Positions 27,271-38,258 are shown, counted from the stretch's first letter. The stretch: DNA of 64,000 nt from Psychroserpens mesophilus (GCF_000826645.1 NZ_JXJP01000002.1:248001-312000), one strand, 5' to 3'. Notes: a model not told the origin generated them from the sequence alone. Translations and numbers: made by a program.

Positions 27271-29397
27271 ATGGCAAGAGATTTAAAATACACAAGAAAT
27301 ATTGGTATTGCTGCACATATTGATGCAGGAAAAACTACTACAACAGAGCGTATTCTTTATTATACAGGAGTTTCTCATAAAATTGGTGAAGTACATGATG
27401 GTGCTGCAACAATGGACTGGATGGAGCAAGAGCAGGAAAGAGGTATCACAATTACTTCTGCTGCGACAACTTGTACATGGAAGTTTCCATTAGAAAATGC
27501 TGAGCCTACTCCAGAAACTAAAGATTATCATTTCAATATTATTGATACTCCTGGTCACGTTGATTTTACGGTTGAAGTAAACCGTTCATTACGTGTATTA
27601 GATGGTTTGGTGTTCTTGTTTAGTGCAGTTGATGGTGTTGAGCCTCAATCTGAAACTAACTGGAGGCTAGCTGATAACTATAAAGTTCCTAGAATTGGTT
27701 TCGTTAATAAAATGGACCGTCAAGGATCTAATTTCCTTGCTGTTTGTCAGCAAGTTAAAGATATGTTGAAATCTAATGCAGTGCCAATCGTATTAAATAT
27801 TGGTGATGAAGCAGATTTTAAAGGTATCATTGATTTAGTAAAAAACAGAGCTATCGTATGGCATGATGAAACTCAAGGGGCGACTTTTGATGTTATCGAC
27901 ATCCCAGAAGATATGAAAGCGGAAGCTCGTAAGTATCGTGCAATGTTAATTGAAGAGGTTGCAACTTACGATGAAAATCTTTTAGAAAAATTCATGGAAG
28001 ATGAAGATTCGATTACAGAAGAAGAAGTGCATGCTGCACTTAGAGCTGCTGTAATGGATATGGCTATCATTCCTATGATTTGTGGTTCTGCATTTAAAAA
28101 TAAAGGTGTTCAGTTCTTATTAGATGCTGTATGTCGTTACTTACCTTCTCCAACAGATAAAGAGGGTATCAGAGGTATTAATCCAGATACTGAGAAAGAA
28201 GAATTGCGTAAGCCAAGTGTTGATGAACCTTTTGCAGCATTAGCATTTAAGATTGCTACTGATCCTTTCGTAGGACGTTTAGCTTTCTTTAGAGCATATT
28301 CTGGTCGTTTAGATGCTGGTTCTTATATTTTGAACAATCGTTCAGGAAAGAAAGAACGTATCTCTCGTATTTATCAAATGCACTCTAATAAGCAAAATGC
28401 TATCGATTTTATCGAAGCAGGAGATATTGGAGCAGCTGTAGGATTTAAAGATATTAAGACTGGTGATACCATGTCTGATGAAAAACATCCAATTGTTTTA
28501 GAATCTATGGACTTCCCAGATCCAGTAATTGGTATTGCGGTTGAACCTAAAACTAAAGCAGATGTTGATAAGTTAGGTATGGCTTTGTCTAAATTAGCTG
28601 AAGAAGATCCAACATTTACAGCAAGAACTGATGAAGCTTCAGGACAGACTATTATTTCTGGAATGGGTGAGCTTCACTTAGATATTATTGTTGATCGTTT
28701 GAAGCGTGAGTTTAAGGTTGAGGTTAATCAAGGTCAACCACAAGTAGAATACAAAGAAGCTATAACACAACGTGCAGAACACAGAGAAGTTTACAAGAAA
28801 CAATCTGGTGGACGTGGTAAATTTGCTGATATCGTATTTACATTGGAGCCAGCAGAAGAAGGAAAAGTTGGTTTAGAATTCGTTTCTGAAATTAAAGGTG
28901 GTAACGTTCCTAAAGAATTTATCCCTTCAATTGAGAAAGGATTCAAAATGGCAATGGTGAATGGACCATTAGCAGGATACGAAGTTGATGCTATGAAAGT
29001 AACATTAACAGACGGTTCTTACCACGATGTGGATTCTGATCAATTATCATTCGAATTAGCAGCGAAACTTGGATTTAAAAATTCAGCAAAAGCAGCTAAA
29101 GCGGTAATCATGGAGCCAATCATGAAACTTGAAGTTATTACTCCTGAAGAAAACATGGGTGATATTGTAGGTGACTTAAACCGTCGCCGTGGTCAAGTTA
29201 GTGATATGGGTGACAGAGCTGGAGCAAAAACTGTTAAAGCTACTGTGCCATTATCTGAAATGTTCGGTTATGTTACAACATTAAGAACATTATCTTCAGG
29301 TCGTGCGACATCAACAATGGAATTTTCACATTATGCTGAAACTCCTTCTAACATTTCAGAAGAAGTTATTAAAGCAGCTAAAGGCGTAGAAGCTTAA
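27271..29397 (+). CDS. fusA: Elongation factor G
   Basis: 708 residues, the GTPase that drives ribosomal translocation. GTP-binding motifs: AHIDAGKTT at residues 15-23, DTPGH at 92-96, NKMD at 146-149. Domains II-V follow with normal length. In this operon tuf is absent: fusA is followed directly by rpsJ, so the str and S10 operons run together. Confidence 0.98.
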   Translation: MARDLKYTRNIGIAAHIDAGKTTTTERILYYTGVSHKIGEVHDGAATMDWMEQEQERGITITSAATTCTWKFPLENAEPTPETKDYHFNIIDTPGHVDFTVEVNRSLRVLDGLVFLFSAVDGVEPQSETNWRLADNYKVPRIGFVNKMDRQGSNFLAVCQQVKDMLKSNAVPIVLNIGDEADFKGIIDLVKNRAIVWHDETQGATFDVIDIPEDMKAEARKYRAMLIEEVATYDENLLEKFMEDEDSITEEEVHAALRAAVMDMAIIPMICGSAFKNKGVQFLLDAVCRYLPSPTDKEGIRGINPDTEKEELRKPSVDEPFAALAFKIATDPFVGRLAFFRAYSGRLDAGSYILNNRSGKKERISRIYQMHSNKQNAIDFIEAGDIGAAVGFKDIKTGDTMSDEKHPIVLESMDFPDPVIGIAVEPKTKADVDKLGMALSKLAEEDPTFTARTDEASGQTIISGMGELHLDIIVDRLKREFKVEVNQGQPQVEYKEAITQRAEHREVYKKQSGGRGKFADIVFTLEPAEEGKVGLEFVSEIKGGNVPKEFIPSIEKGFKMAMVNGPLAGYEVDAMKVTLTDGSYHDVDSDQLSFELAAKLGFKNSAKAAKAVIMEPIMKLEVITPEENMGDIVGDLNRRRGQVSDMGDRAGAKTVKATVPLSEMFGYVTTLRTLSSGRATSTMEFSHYAETPSNISEEVIKAAKGVEA

Positions 29398-29409
29398 AAC
29401 TAAAAGAAA

Positions 29410-29715
29410 ATGAGTCAGAAAATTAGAATAAAATTAAAGTCTTACGATCACAATTTAGTTGATAAGTCTGCTGATAAGATTGTAAAAACAGTAAAAAGTA
29501 CAGGTGCTGTTGTAACTGGTCCAATTCCATTACCAACACACAAAAAGATTTTCACTGTATTACGTTCACCACACGTAAATAAGAAGTCTAGAGAACAATT
29601 TCAATTAAGCTCTTACAAGCGTTTATTAGATATTTACTCTTCATCTTCTAAAACAATTGATGCATTAATGAAACTTGAATTGCCAAGTGGAGTTGAGGTT
29701 GAGATTAAAGTGTAA
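29410..29715 (+). CDS. rpsJ: Ribosomal protein S10
   Basis: 101 residues with the S10 signature ([44 protein letters not shown]). It lies 12 bases after fusA, and a 141-base structured gap separates it from rplC. So in this genome rpsJ belongs with the str operon and the rest of the S10 operon starts at rplC. Confidence 0.98.
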   Translation: MSQKIRIKLKSYDHNLVDKSADKIVKTVKSTGAVVTGPIPLPTHKKIFTVLRSPHVNKKSREQFQLSSYKRLLDIYSSSSKTIDALMKLELPSGVEVEIKV

Positions 29716-29725
29716 GTGAATCTTA

Positions 29726-29746
29726 TCGCTTAAAAGATAAAAGCGA
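29726..29746 (+). promoter_or_regulatory. Stem-loop 1 in the rpsJ-rplC gap
   Basis: TCGCTT (29726-29731) and AAGCGA (29741-29746) pair across nine bases. An alternative pairing of TTATC with GATAA in the same stretch is mutually exclusive with it, as in an RNA switch. The stretch TATCGCTTA recurs after rpsN. Confidence 0.4.
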
Positions 29747-29789
29747 AACATGTCCGGAGCTGCGTGCGAAGGAAAAACGGTTAAAATAC

Positions 29790-29823
29790 AATTCAAGGTC
29801 GAATGTATTTTCGGCCTTGAATT
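29790..29823 (+). promoter_or_regulatory. Stem-loop 2 (14 base pairs) before rplC
   Basis: AATTCAAGGTCGAA (29790-29803) pairs with TTCGGCCTTGAATT (29810-29823), with one G-U pair and a loop TGTATT. Only a weak T tract follows (four T, then AATAA). It could be a terminator after rpsJ or a leader element for the rplC operon. It ends 33 bases before the rplC ATG. Confidence 0.6.
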
Positions 29824-29856
29824 TTAATAAATAGTAATAATTAATAATTAATAAAT

Positions 29857-30474
29857 ATGTCTGGGTTAATAGGAAAAAAGATCGGTATGACCAGCATTTT
29901 CGATGAAAATGGAAAAAACATTCCATGTACAGTAATCGAAGCTGGACCATGTATCGTTACCCAAGTCAGAACCGAAGAGGTCGACGGGTACAGTGCCCTT
30001 CAACTTGGTTTCGATGACAAGACAGAGAAAAGTGCTACAAAAGCTGAAATTGGTCACGCCAAAAAAGCTGGTACTTCTGTTAAGAGAAAAGTCGCGGAAT
30101 TTCAAGGATTTGAAGGAGATTACAAATTAGGAGATGCCATAACAGTAGAGCACTTTATTGAAGGTGAGTTTGTTGATATTGCAGGAACTTCTAAAGGAAA
30201 AGGTTTCCAAGGTGTTGTAAAACGTCATGGATTTGGTGGAGTTGGTCAAGCAACGCATGGTCAACACAACCGTTTAAGAGCTCCAGGTTCTATTGGTGCT
30301 GCTTCATATCCTGCGAGAGTATTCAAAGGAATGAAAATGGCAGGACGAATGGGAGGCGAAAGAGTGAATGTTGAAAATTTAAGAGTCTATAAAGTAGTCC
30401 CTGAAAAGAACTTACTTGTAGTAAAAGGATGTGTTCCAGGACACAAAAACTCTTATGTAATTATTCAGAAATAA
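29857..30474 (+). CDS. rplC: Ribosomal protein L3
   Basis: 205 residues, one of the first proteins to bind 23S rRNA. The start [18 protein letters not shown] and the central loop [15 protein letters not shown] are typical of the family. Its stop shares a base with the start of rplD (TAATG), so the two are translationally coupled. Confidence 0.98.
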   Translation: MSGLIGKKIGMTSIFDENGKNIPCTVIEAGPCIVTQVRTEEVDGYSALQLGFDDKTEKSATKAEIGHAKKAGTSVKRKVAEFQGFEGDYKLGDAITVEHFIEGEFVDIAGTSKGKGFQGVVKRHGFGGVGQATHGQHNRLRAPGSIGAASYPARVFKGMKMAGRMGGERVNVENLRVYKVVPEKNLLVVKGCVPGHKNSYVIIQK

Positions 30475-31103
30475 TGAAAGTAGCAGTTTTAGATATAAAC
30501 GGAAAAGACACAGGTAGAAAAGCAGAGCTTTCTAAAGATGTGTTCGCTATAGAGCCTAATAACCACGCAGTTTACTTAGATGTTAAGCAGTATTTAGCTA
30601 ACCAACGTCAAGGTACACATAAGTCTAAGGAAAGAGCTGAAATTTCAGGAAGTACACGTAAGATTAAAAAACAGAAAGGTACTGGTACTGCAAGAGCAGG
30701 TAGTATTAAATCTGGTGTGTTTAGAGGTGGTGGACGTATGTTCGGACCAAGACCAAGAAATTATAGCATTAAATTAAACAAAAACCTTAAGCGTCTGGCT
30801 CGTAAATCGGCTTTGACAATGAAGGCGAATGCTGAAGATATCGTTGTTTTAGAAGACTTCAATTTTGATACTCCTAAAACGAAAAACTTCACAGCAGTAT
30901 TGAAAGCGCTTGATATTCAAGACAAAAAATCACTGTTTGTGTTGGGTGCTTCAAATAATAATGTATATTTGTCATCACGAAATTTTAAAGGGTCTGATGT
31001 TGTAACAAACTCAGAATTAAACACTTATAAGATTTTGAATGCTAATAAATTAATTCTTTTAGAGAGTTCTTTAGAAGGAATTGAATCGAATTTAAGTAAA
31101 TAG
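30474..31103 (+). CDS. rplD: Ribosomal protein L4
   Basis: 209 residues, starting at [10 protein letters not shown]; a longer frame reaching 45 bases into rplC is rejected because the TAATG junction fits and the extra residues match no L4. In E. coli L4 represses the S10 operon through its leader RNA. The exit-tunnel loop reads [17 protein letters not shown], near residues 70-86. rplW follows after six bases. Confidence 0.97.
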   Translation: MKVAVLDINGKDTGRKAELSKDVFAIEPNNHAVYLDVKQYLANQRQGTHKSKERAEISGSTRKIKKQKGTGTARAGSIKSGVFRGGGRMFGPRPRNYSIKLNKNLKRLARKSALTMKANAEDIVVLEDFNFDTPKTKNFTAVLKALDIQDKKSLFVLGASNNNVYLSSRNFKGSDVVTNSELNTYKILNANKLILLESSLEGIESNLSK

Positions 31104-31109
31104 AAAGTC

Positions 31110-31400
31110 ATGAGTATCTTAATTAAACCGATAATCACCGAAAAAGCAACCATGCAAAGTGAGTTGTTAAATGCGTATGCATTTGAAGTGAACACTAAGG
31201 CGAACAAGGTAGAAATCAAAAAGGCTGTGGAAGCAACCTATGGCGTTTCTGTTGAAAAAGTTCGTACTATAAATGTCCGTCCAGATAGAAGAACCCGTTT
31301 TACAAAAACAGGTATTCAACATGGTAAAACAAATGCTGTTAAAAAAGCAATTGTACAACTGGCGGAAGGTGAAGTAATTGATTTATACACTAACATGTAA
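31110..31400 (+). CDS. rplW: Ribosomal protein L23
   Basis: 96 residues. L23 lies at the tunnel exit and is the docking point for trigger factor and SRP. The family pattern IIKPIITEKAT-like start (ILIKPIITEKATMQ) and the YGVSVEKVRTINVRP segment are present. Ten bases to rplB. Confidence 0.97.
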   Translation: MSILIKPIITEKATMQSELLNAYAFEVNTKANKVEIKKAVEATYGVSVEKVRTINVRPDRRTRFTKTGIQHGKTNAVKKAIVQLAEGEVIDLYTNM

Positions 31401-31410
31401 TTAGACAAGA

Positions 31411-32238
31411 ATGTCAGTAAGAAAATTAAAACCAATCACATCAGCTCAGCGTTTTAGAGTAGTAAATGGATTCGATGCCATCACTACTGATAAGCCGGAG
31501 AAGAGTTTACTCGCTCCGAACAAAAGATCTGGTGGTAGAAACAATCGAGGAAAAATGACCATGCGCCAAATTGGTGGAGGTCATAAAAGAAAGTATCGTA
31601 TTATCGATTTCAAACGTAGCAAAACCGGTATTCCTGGTGAAGTTATGTCTATCGAGTACGATCCAAACAGAACAGCTTTTATCGCGTTATTGAATTATCA
31701 AGATGGTGAAAAGAGTTACATCATTGCTCAAAATGGTTTACAGGTAGGGCAAAATGTAGTGTCTGGTAGAGAAGGAATTGCTCCAGAAATTGGAAACGCA
31801 ATGCCTTTGAGTCAAATACCTTTAGGTACAATTATTTCTTGTATAGAGTTACGTCCAGGACAAGGAGCTGTAATGGCTAGAAGTGCTGGAGCATTTGCTC
31901 AGCTTATGGCGAGAGATGGTAAGTTTGCAACTGTAAAATTACCTTCAGGAGAAACAAGATTAGTGCTTACAGAATGTATGGCAACTATTGGAGTTATTTC
32001 TAACTCTGATCATCAGTTAACTGTTTCTGGTAAAGCAGGACGTACAAGATGGTTAGGTAGAAGACCAAGAGTAAGACCAGTGGTAATGAATCCAGTCGAT
32101 CACCCAATGGGTGGTGGTGAAGGTAAATCTTCAGGAGGACACCCAAGATCTAGAAATGGTATTCCAGCTAAAGGTTACAGAACACGTTCTAAGACTAAAG
32201 CGAGTAATAAGTATATTGTAGAACGTAGAAAGAAATAA
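31411..32238 (+). CDS. rplB: Ribosomal protein L2
   Basis: 275 residues, near the peptidyl-transferase centre. The C-terminal block [19 protein letters not shown] contains the conserved His shown to matter for peptide-bond formation in other bacteria. Length and order match the S10 operon. Confidence 0.98.
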   Translation: MSVRKLKPITSAQRFRVVNGFDAITTDKPEKSLLAPNKRSGGRNNRGKMTMRQIGGGHKRKYRIIDFKRSKTGIPGEVMSIEYDPNRTAFIALLNYQDGEKSYIIAQNGLQVGQNVVSGREGIAPEIGNAMPLSQIPLGTIISCIELRPGQGAVMARSAGAFAQLMARDGKFATVKLPSGETRLVLTECMATIGVISNSDHQLTVSGKAGRTRWLGRRPRVRPVVMNPVDHPMGGGEGKSSGGHPRSRNGIPAKGYRTRSKTKASNKYIVERRKK

Positions 32239-32248
32239 TTGAGATAAT

Positions 32249-32527
32249 ATGGCACGTTCATTAAAAAAAGGACCTTACATCCATTATAAATTGAGTAAAA
32301 AAGTTGAAGAGAATGTAGCTTCAAACAAAAAGACAGTCATCAAAACGTGGTCTAGAGCCTCTATGATTTCTCCAGATTTTGTTGGACAAACAATCGCTGT
32401 TCATAATGGTCGTCAATTTGTACCAGTTTACGTAACTGAAAACATGGTAGGTCATAAGTTAGGAGAATTTTCACCAACACGATCTTTTAGAGGTCACGCA
32501 GGTGCAAAAAATAAAGGAAAAAAATAG
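32249..32527 (+). CDS. rpsS: Ribosomal protein S19
   Basis: 92 residues; SRSLKKGPY-type start ([12 protein letters not shown]), [16 protein letters not shown] and the [16 protein letters not shown] signature. It sits in the 30S head with S13. Six bases to rplV. Confidence 0.98.
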   Translation: MARSLKKGPYIHYKLSKKVEENVASNKKTVIKTWSRASMISPDFVGQTIAVHNGRQFVPVYVTENMVGHKLGEFSPTRSFRGHAGAKNKGKK

Positions 32528-32533
32528 TAAGCT

Positions 32534-32941
32534 ATGGGAAGTCGTAAAAAACAAATGGCAGACGCTATTAAGGAAGACAGAAAGAAAGTTGCTTTTGCAA
32601 AGTTGAATAACTGTCCTACCTCGCCAAGAAAAATGCGTTTAGTTGCAGACTTGGTAAGAGGAAAAGAAGCTGAAAAAGCACTACAAATCTTAAGATTCAG
32701 TTCTAAAGAAGCATCACGTCGTTTAGAAAAATTAGTATTGTCAGCTATTGCTAACTGGCAAGCTAAAAACGAAGATGCAAGTATTGAAGATGCAGATTTA
32801 TTTGTACAAGAGATTAGAGTTGACGGAGGATCTATGTTAAAAAGATTACGTCCAGCACCTCAAGGTCGTGCTCACAGAATTAGAAAAAGATCTAATCACG
32901 TTACAGTTGTGATTGGAGCAAAAAATAACATACAAGCTTAA
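32534..32941 (+). CDS. rplV: Ribosomal protein L22
   Basis: 135 residues. The signature region near the C terminus ([21 protein letters not shown]) forms the tunnel-lining beta hairpin where macrolide resistance mutations occur in other bacteria; no insertion is seen. The ~20-residue basic N-terminal extension is common in Bacteroidota. Eight bases to rpsC. Confidence 0.97.
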   Translation: MGSRKKQMADAIKEDRKKVAFAKLNNCPTSPRKMRLVADLVRGKEAEKALQILRFSSKEASRRLEKLVLSAIANWQAKNEDASIEDADLFVQEIRVDGGSMLKRLRPAPQGRAHRIRKRSNHVTVVIGAKNNIQA

Positions 32942-32949
32942 ATAGAGAT

Positions 32950-33672
32950 ATGGGACAAAAGACAAATCCAATCGGAAATCGTTTAGGAATTATCAGAGGA
33001 TGGGAATCTAACTGGTATGGAGGAAATGACTATGGCGATAAATTAGCTGAAGACGATAAGATTAGAAAATACGTTCACGCTCGTTTATCAAAAGCAAGTG
33101 TGTCACGAGTAATAATTGAGCGTACGCTTAAACTTGTAACCGTTACTATCACTACTGCTAGACCTGGTATTATTATCGGTAAAGGTGGTCAAGAGGTAGA
33201 CAAGTTAAAAGAAGAGCTTAAGAAAATTACTGGTAAAGAAGTTCAGTTAAACATCTTTGAAATTAAAAGACCTGAACTCGATGCGTTTTTAGTAGGATCA
33301 AGCGTTGCACGTCAAATAGAGAATCGTATCTCTTACAGACGAGCAATCAAAATGGCAATCGCTGCTGCTATGCGTATGAATGCTGAAGGAATTAAAATCC
33401 AGATCAGTGGTCGTTTAAATGGTGCTGAAATGGCACGTAGTGAACACTATAAGGAAGGACGTATTCCTTTATCAACTTTTAGAGCCGATATTGACTATGC
33501 TTTAGTTGAAGCACATACTACTTACGGTAGATTAGGTGTAAAAGTATGGATCATGAAAGGTGAAGTATATGGAAAAAGAGAACTTTCTCCATTAGTTGGC
33601 TTGTCTAAGAAGCAAGGTGGCAAGACTGGAGGACGTGGCGGAAACGCTAACAAATCTCGTCGTAGAAAGTAA
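32950..33672 (+). CDS. rpsC: Ribosomal protein S3
   Basis: 240 residues. The KH type 2 domain carries [14 protein letters not shown] and the C-terminal half has [17 protein letters not shown]3 helps form the mRNA entry channel and its helicase activity. The tail ends in a basic Gly/Lys/Arg run. Confidence 0.98.
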   Translation: MGQKTNPIGNRLGIIRGWESNWYGGNDYGDKLAEDDKIRKYVHARLSKASVSRVIIERTLKLVTVTITTARPGIIIGKGGQEVDKLKEELKKITGKEVQLNIFEIKRPELDAFLVGSSVARQIENRISYRRAIKMAIAAAMRMNAEGIKIQISGRLNGAEMARSEHYKEGRIPLSTFRADIDYALVEAHTTYGRLGVKVWIMKGEVYGKRELSPLVGLSKKQGGKTGGRGGNANKSRRRK

Positions 33673-33691
33673 TTTTTAAAGACAAAGAACA

Positions 33692-34111
33692 ATGTTACAA
33701 CCGAAAAGAACAAAATTTCGTAAAGTCCAAAAAGGACGTATGAAAGGAAATACCGGAAGAGGACACCAGCTTTCTTATGGTATGTTTGGTATAAAATCTC
33801 TAGACTCAAATTTCTTAACGTCACGTCAAATCGAGGCAGCTCGTATTGCAGCAACACGTTACATGAAAAGAGAAGGTCAATTATGGATTAAAGTATTTCC
33901 AGACAAACCAATTACTAAAAAGCCTTTAGAGGTTCGTATGGGTAAAGGAAAAGGTGCTGTTGAATACTGGGTAGCTGTAGTGAAGCCAGGAAGAATCCTT
34001 TTTGAAGTTGGTGGAGTACCAATGGATGTTGCTAAAGAAGCATTACGTTTGGCAGCTCAAAAGTTACCAGTGAAAACTAAGTTTTTAATAGCTCGGGATT
34101 ACGAGGCTTAA
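33692..34111 (+). CDS. rplP: Ribosomal protein L16
   Basis: 139 residues. Signature regions [29 protein letters not shown] and [20 protein letters not shown]16 helps place the A-site tRNA. The Arg81-equivalent region is intact. rpmC follows after 12 bases. Confidence 0.98.
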   Translation: MLQPKRTKFRKVQKGRMKGNTGRGHQLSYGMFGIKSLDSNFLTSRQIEAARIAATRYMKREGQLWIKVFPDKPITKKPLEVRMGKGKGAVEYWVAVVKPGRILFEVGGVPMDVAKEALRLAAQKLPVKTKFLIARDYEA

Positions 34112-34123
34112 TATAAAGAAATT

Positions 34124-34315
34124 ATGAAGCAAGCAGAAATTACACAGCTATCAGTAACTGAGTTACAAGAGAAACTTAGCGAGACCAAAAAGAGTTATGC
34201 AGACCTTAAAATGGCACATGCAATCTCTCCATTAGAAAATCCAATTCAGTTACGTAACGTTAGACGTTCAGTAGCAAGAATTGCAACAGAATTAACTAAA
34301 AGAGAAATACAATAA
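34124..34315 (+). CDS. rpmC: Ribosomal protein L29
   Basis: 63 residues, two helices, with the signature ENPIQLRNVRRSVARIATEL. It lies at the tunnel exit beside L23. Spacing to rpsQ is 18 bases. Confidence 0.97.
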   Translation: MKQAEITQLSVTELQEKLSETKKSYADLKMAHAISPLENPIQLRNVRRSVARIATELTKREIQ

Positions 34316-34333
34316 TTGTATTCTGGCTGAAAG

Positions 34334-34591
34334 ATGGAAAAAAGAAACTTAAGAAAAGAACGTATAGGAGTAGTTACTAGTAACAAAATGATGAAATCAA
34401 TCGTTGTTGCCGAAGTAAAAAAAGTAAAACATCCTATGTATGGAAAATTCGTTTTGAAAACAAAGAAATATGTTGCTCATGACGAAACAAATGACTGCAA
34501 TATTGGAGATACAGTAAAGATCATGGAAACACGACCTTTAAGTAAATCTAAGTGTTGGAGATTAGTAGAAATAATTGAAAGAGCTAAATAA
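34334..34591 (+). CDS. rpsQ: Ribosomal protein S17
   Basis: 85 residues; OB-fold protein with the family pattern [16 protein letters not shown] and [20 protein letters not shown]. Primary binder of 16S rRNA. Two bases separate it from rplN. Confidence 0.97.
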   Translation: MEKRNLRKERIGVVTSNKMMKSIVVAEVKKVKHPMYGKFVLKTKKYVAHDETNDCNIGDTVKIMETRPLSKSKCWRLVEIIERAK

Positions 34592-34593
34592 TT

Positions 34594-34962
34594 ATGGTAC
34601 AACAAGAATCTAGATTAAAAGTAGCTGATAACACAGGAGCAAAAGAAGTATTAACAATACGTGTTCTTGGTGGTACAAAAAGAAGATATGCTTCCATAGG
34701 AGATAAAATAGTAGTATCTGTTAAGGATGCAACACCTAACGGAAACATTAAGAAAGGTGCAGTTTCAACTGCAGTAGTGGTTCGTACTAAAAAAGAAGTA
34801 AGACGTCCAGATGGATCTTACATTCGTTTTGACGATAATGCTTGTGTGCTTTTAAATCCAACAGGAGAAATGAGAGGAACACGTGTATTCGGACCAGTAG
34901 CTAGAGAACTTCGTGACAAACAGTTCATGAAAATTGTATCATTAGCACCAGAAGTGCTTTAA
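34594..34962 (+). CDS. rplN: Ribosomal protein L14
   Basis: 122 residues; start [18 protein letters not shown] and the signature [16 protein letters not shown]14 is the docking site for the silencing factor RsfS, whose gene is also in this window at 62543. The stop shares one base with the rplX start (TAATG). Confidence 0.98.
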   Translation: MVQQESRLKVADNTGAKEVLTIRVLGGTKRRYASIGDKIVVSVKDATPNGNIKKGAVSTAVVVRTKKEVRRPDGSYIRFDDNACVLLNPTGEMRGTRVFGPVARELRDKQFMKIVSLAPEVL

Positions 34963-35285
34963 TGACTAAAAAAATGACAAAGCTTAAAATTAAATCAGGA
35001 GATACAGTTAAAGTAATTGCTGGAGACCATAAAGGTACAGAAGGTAAAGTGCTTAAAGTATTTGTAGATAAAAACAAAGCCATCGTAGAAGGAGTGAACA
35101 TGGTTAAGAAACACACGAAACCAAGTGCACAAAATCCTCAAGGTGGAATTGTAGAGAAAGAAGCACCTATGCATATTTCTAACTTGTCGTTGTTAACTTC
35201 AAAAGGAGACGCAACCAGAGTTGGTTTTAAAATGGAAGGTGATAAAAAAGTTAGATTTTCCAAAAAATCAAATGAAGTAATATAG
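34962..35285 (+). CDS. rplX: Ribosomal protein L24
   Basis: 107 residues; KOW motif region [21 protein letters not shown], assembly initiator of the 50S subunit. The start at 34962 is chosen for the one-base coupling with rplN; the Met five codons in is also possible. Confidence 0.96.
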   Translation: MTKKMTKLKIKSGDTVKVIAGDHKGTEGKVLKVFVDKNKAIVEGVNMVKKHTKPSAQNPQGGIVEKEAPMHISNLSLLTSKGDATRVGFKMEGDKKVRFSKKSNEVI

Positions 35286-35287
35286 TT

Positions 35288-35839
35288 ATGGCTTATATTC
35301 CAAGATTAAAACAAGAGTACAAGGACAAAGTAGTTTCTGCTCTTACAGAAGAATTCGGATATAAAAATGTAATGCAAGTTCCTAAACTTAAAAAGATAGT
35401 AATATCTAAAGGTGTTGGAGCAGCTGTTGCAGATAAGAAATTAATTGATCACGCTGTTGATGAATTGACAAAAATTTCTGGTCAAAAAGCCGTAGCAACG
35501 TTGTCTAAAAAGGATGTTGCATCATTCAAATTACGTAAAGGAATGCCAATTGGTACTCGTGTAACGTTAAGAGGTGAGCAAATGTATGAGTTTTTAGATC
35601 GTTTAGTGACTTCAGCATTACCTCGAGTAAGAGATTTTAGCGGAATCAAAGCTACAGGTTTTGATGGACGTGGAAACTATAACTTAGGTATCGTTGAACA
35701 AATCATCTTCCCAGAAATTGACATTGATAAAATCAATAAAATATCTGGTATGGATATCACATTTGTAACATCAGCAGATACAGATAAAGAAGCAAAATCG
35801 TTATTAACTGAATTGGGATTACCTTTTCAAAAGAACTAA
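35288..35839 (+). CDS. rplE: Ribosomal protein L5
   Basis: 183 residues; binds 5S rRNA and contacts S13 across the subunit bridge. Signature [14 protein letters not shown] and [20 protein letters not shown]. Three bases to rpsN. Confidence 0.98.
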   Translation: MAYIPRLKQEYKDKVVSALTEEFGYKNVMQVPKLKKIVISKGVGAAVADKKLIDHAVDELTKISGQKAVATLSKKDVASFKLRKGMPIGTRVTLRGEQMYEFLDRLVTSALPRVRDFSGIKATGFDGRGNYNLGIVEQIIFPEIDIDKINKISGMDITFVTSADTDKEAKSLLTELGLPFQKN

Positions 35840-35842
35840 GAT

Positions 35843-36112
35843 ATGGCTAAAGAATCAATGAAAGCCCGTGAGGTTAAAAGAGCAAAAACAGTAGCTAAAT
35901 ATGCTGAGAAACGTAAAGCTTTAAAAGAAGCTGGAGATTACGAAGCACTTCAAAAGTTACCAAAAAATGCTTCTCCTGTTCGTCAACATAATAGATGTAA
36001 ATTGACAGGAAGACCTAAGGGGTATATGAGAACTTTTGGTATTTCACGTGTTACATTCCGTGAAATGGCTAACCAAGGTTTGATTCCAGGTGTTAAAAAA
36101 GCATCTTGGTAA
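35843..36112 (+). CDS. rpsN: Ribosomal protein S14, zinc-free (C-minus) type
   Basis: 89 residues. The C-terminal signature region [18 protein letters not shown] is present, but the two CxxC pairs of the short zinc-binding form are absent, and the length is that of the longer zinc-free form. A structured 86-base gap follows before rpsH. Confidence 0.96.
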   Translation: MAKESMKAREVKRAKTVAKYAEKRKALKEAGDYEALQKLPKNASPVRQHNRCKLTGRPKGYMRTFGISRVTFREMANQGLIPGVKKASW

Positions 36113-36116
36113 ACAC

Positions 36117-36174
36117 TATCGCTTAGCGATAAACAACGAATTATAAATTGGTCTCAGGTTCGAGAAATTTCGAA
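36117..36174 (+). promoter_or_regulatory. Two stem-loops in the rpsN-rpsH gap
   Basis: Hairpin A: TATCGC (36117-36122) / GCGATA (36126-36131), three-base loop. Hairpin B: TTCGA (36159-36163) / TCGAA (36170-36174), six-base loop, with GG / CC able to extend it across two unpaired A. No T tract follows either, so leader or processing structures are more likely than terminators. S8 is a known repressor of this operon half in E. coli. Confidence 0.45.
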
Positions 36175-36198
36175 AACCGTTACCGCAAATTAATATAA

Positions 36199-36597
36199 AT
36201 GAATACAGATCCAATTGCTGATTTTTTAACAAGAATCAGAAATGCAGTGAAAGCTAATCACAGAGTGGTTGAGATTCCTGCATCAAACCTTAAAAAAGAA
36301 ATGACTAAAATATTATTCGATCAAGGATATATTTTAAGTTATAAGTTCGACGATTCAACTGTGCAAGGAACAATTAAAATTGCCCTGAAGTACAACAAGG
36401 AAACGAAAGAATCGGTAATTAAGAAAATACAAAGAATAAGTACACCAGGTTTACGTAAGTACGCTGGCGCTAATGAAATGCCAAGAATCTTAAACGGATT
36501 AGGTATTGCTATTGTTTCTACATCTAAAGGTGTAATTACTGGTAAGCAGGCGCAAAGAGAAAACGTAGGTGGCGAATTATTGTGTTACGTTTACTAA
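36199..36597 (+). CDS. rpsH: Ribosomal protein S8
   Basis: 132 residues; NTDPIADFLTRIRNA start and the signature KGVITGKQAQRENVGGELLCYVY. In E. coli S8 represses the spc operon by binding its mRNA. Here the gene follows a structured gap, so it may head its own regulated segment. Confidence 0.98.
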   Translation: MNTDPIADFLTRIRNAVKANHRVVEIPASNLKKEMTKILFDQGYILSYKFDDSTVQGTIKIALKYNKETKESVIKKIQRISTPGLRKYAGANEMPRILNGLGIAIVSTSKGVITGKQAQRENVGGELLCYVY

Positions 36598-36614
36598 TTT
36601 AAAGAAGAAAGAAT

Positions 36615-37157
36615 ATGTCAAGAATAGGAAATAATCCAGTTGCAATTCCAGAAGGAGTTACTGTTGACGTTAAAGATAACGTTGTGACAGTAAAAGGTAA
36701 ATTAGGTGAATTAACACAACCATATGATACTGTTGAAATTAAAGTTGAAGACGGAAACGTACTTGTAACAAGATCATCAGATACAAAAGAACAAAAAGCT
36801 AAACACGGTTTATACAGGTCTTTAATGCACAACATGATTGAAGGTGTATCTAAAGGATGGACGAAACAATTAGAACTTGTTGGTGTAGGTTATAGAGCAT
36901 CTAACCAAGGTCAAAAATTAGACTTGGCTCTAGGATTCTCTCATAATATCGTTTTAGATATTGCTCCAGAAGTTAAAATTGAAACGATTTCAGAAAAAAG
37001 TAAAAACCCAATAGTAAAACTAACATCTCACGATAAACAATTAGTTGGTCAAGTTGCTGCAAAAATACGTGGCTTCAGAAAACCTGAACCTTACAAAGGA
37101 AAAGGTATCAAGTTTGTTGGTGAAGAATTAAGAAGAAAAGCAGGTAAATCAGCTTAA
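36615..37157 (+). CDS. rplF: Ribosomal protein L6
   Basis: 180 residues in two similar domains; [14 protein letters not shown] start and the signature [19 protein letters not shown]. Located near the factor-binding site of the 50S subunit. Confidence 0.98.
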   Translation: MSRIGNNPVAIPEGVTVDVKDNVVTVKGKLGELTQPYDTVEIKVEDGNVLVTRSSDTKEQKAKHGLYRSLMHNMIEGVSKGWTKQLELVGVGYRASNQGQKLDLALGFSHNIVLDIAPEVKIETISEKSKNPIVKLTSHDKQLVGQVAAKIRGFRKPEPYKGKGIKFVGEELRRKAGKSA

Positions 37158-37167
37158 AAAATTAGTT

Positions 37168-37524
37168 ATGGCATTAACAAAGAACGAAAAAAGACTAAGA
37201 ATAAAAAGCAGAATCCGTAAGGTTGTTTCTGGAACAGAAGCAAGACCACGTTTAGCTGTATATAGAAGTAATAAAGAAATTTATGCTCAGGTAGTTGATG
37301 ATGTTACGGGTAAAACCTTAGCATCTGCATCTTCAAGAGATAAAGATATTGCTTCTGCAAAAGGAACTAAATCAGAAAAAGCGACCTTAGTAGGTAAAGC
37401 TGTTGCTGAACGATCAATAAAAGCTGGTATCAATACCATTTCTTTTGATAGAGGTGGATACCAATACCACGGAAGAGTAAAATCATTAGCTGAAGGCGCA
37501 AGAGAAGGCGGACTTAAATTCTAA
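37168..37524 (+). CDS. rplR: Ribosomal protein L18
   Basis: 118 residues; 5S rRNA-binding protein. [20 protein letters not shown] and the closing [23 protein letters not shown]-type region identify it. Six bases to rpsE. Confidence 0.98.
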   Translation: MALTKNEKRLRIKSRIRKVVSGTEARPRLAVYRSNKEIYAQVVDDVTGKTLASASSRDKDIASAKGTKSEKATLVGKAVAERSIKAGINTISFDRGGYQYHGRVKSLAEGAREGGLKF

Positions 37525-37530
37525 GACACT

Positions 37531-38055
37531 ATGTATCAAAAATATAAAAACGCAGAATTAGTAAAACCAAGTGGAATAGATCTAAAAGATCGTTTAGTTG
37601 GTGTACAGAGAGTTACCAAAGTAACAAAAGGTGGTAGAGCTTTTGGTTTTTCAGCGATCGTAGTGGTTGGTGATGAAGCTGGAGTTGTAGGTCACGGTTT
37701 AGGAAAATCTAAAGATGTAGCTACTGCAATTGCTAAAGCAGTTGAAGATGCTAAGAAAAACTTAGTAAGAATTCCTATTATCAAAGGAACCTTACCTCAC
37801 GAACAAAAAGGTAAATTTGGAGGTGCTAGAGTTAATATTATTCCTGCTGCTCCTGGTACAGGTGTAATTGCTGGTGGTGCTGTGAGAACAGTATTAGAAG
37901 CCGTTGGTGTTCACGATGTATTATCTAAATCTCAAGGATCTTCTAACCCACACAACGTTGTAAAAGCAACTTTTGATGCTTTATTACAACTAAGAGATGC
38001 AAATACGATTGCAAAGGATAGAGGAATATCTCTTGAAAAAGTGTTTAACGGTTAA
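37531..38055 (+). CDS. rpsE: Ribosomal protein S5
   Basis: 174 residues; fidelity protein with the double-stranded RNA-binding-like motif [20 protein letters not shown] and a C-terminal [19 protein letters not shown]. Eleven bases to rpmD. Confidence 0.98.
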   Translation: MYQKYKNAELVKPSGIDLKDRLVGVQRVTKVTKGGRAFGFSAIVVVGDEAGVVGHGLGKSKDVATAIAKAVEDAKKNLVRIPIIKGTLPHEQKGKFGGARVNIIPAAPGTGVIAGGAVRTVLEAVGVHDVLSKSQGSSNPHNVVKATFDALLQLRDANTIAKDRGISLEKVFNG

Positions 38056-38066
38056 TCAAAAGGACG

Positions 38067-38249
38067 ATGGGTAAGATAAAAGTAACAAAGGTTAAAAGTG
38101 CAATCAATCGTACTAAAAACCAAAAAAGAATATTAGAAGCTCTTGGACTAAGAAAAATTGGTCAAACAATTGAGCATGATGCTTCACCAAGTATTCTTGG
38201 TATGGTAAATAAAGTTTCACATTTAGTTTCTGTTGAAGAAACAAAATAA
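38067..38249 (+). CDS. rpmD: Ribosomal protein L30
   Basis: 60 residues, GKIKVTKVKSAINRTKNQKR and ALGLRKIGQTIEHD. Short but in its usual place between rpsE and rplO. Confidence 0.97.
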   Translation: MGKIKVTKVKSAINRTKNQKRILEALGLRKIGQTIEHDASPSILGMVNKVSHLVSVEETK

Positions 38250-38258
38250 TAATATAGA

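Noticed and set aside
30429-30473. Upstream extension of rplD into rplC
   Set aside because: The 15 extra residues do not look like L4, and the one-base TAATG coupling with rplC fits the operon pattern.
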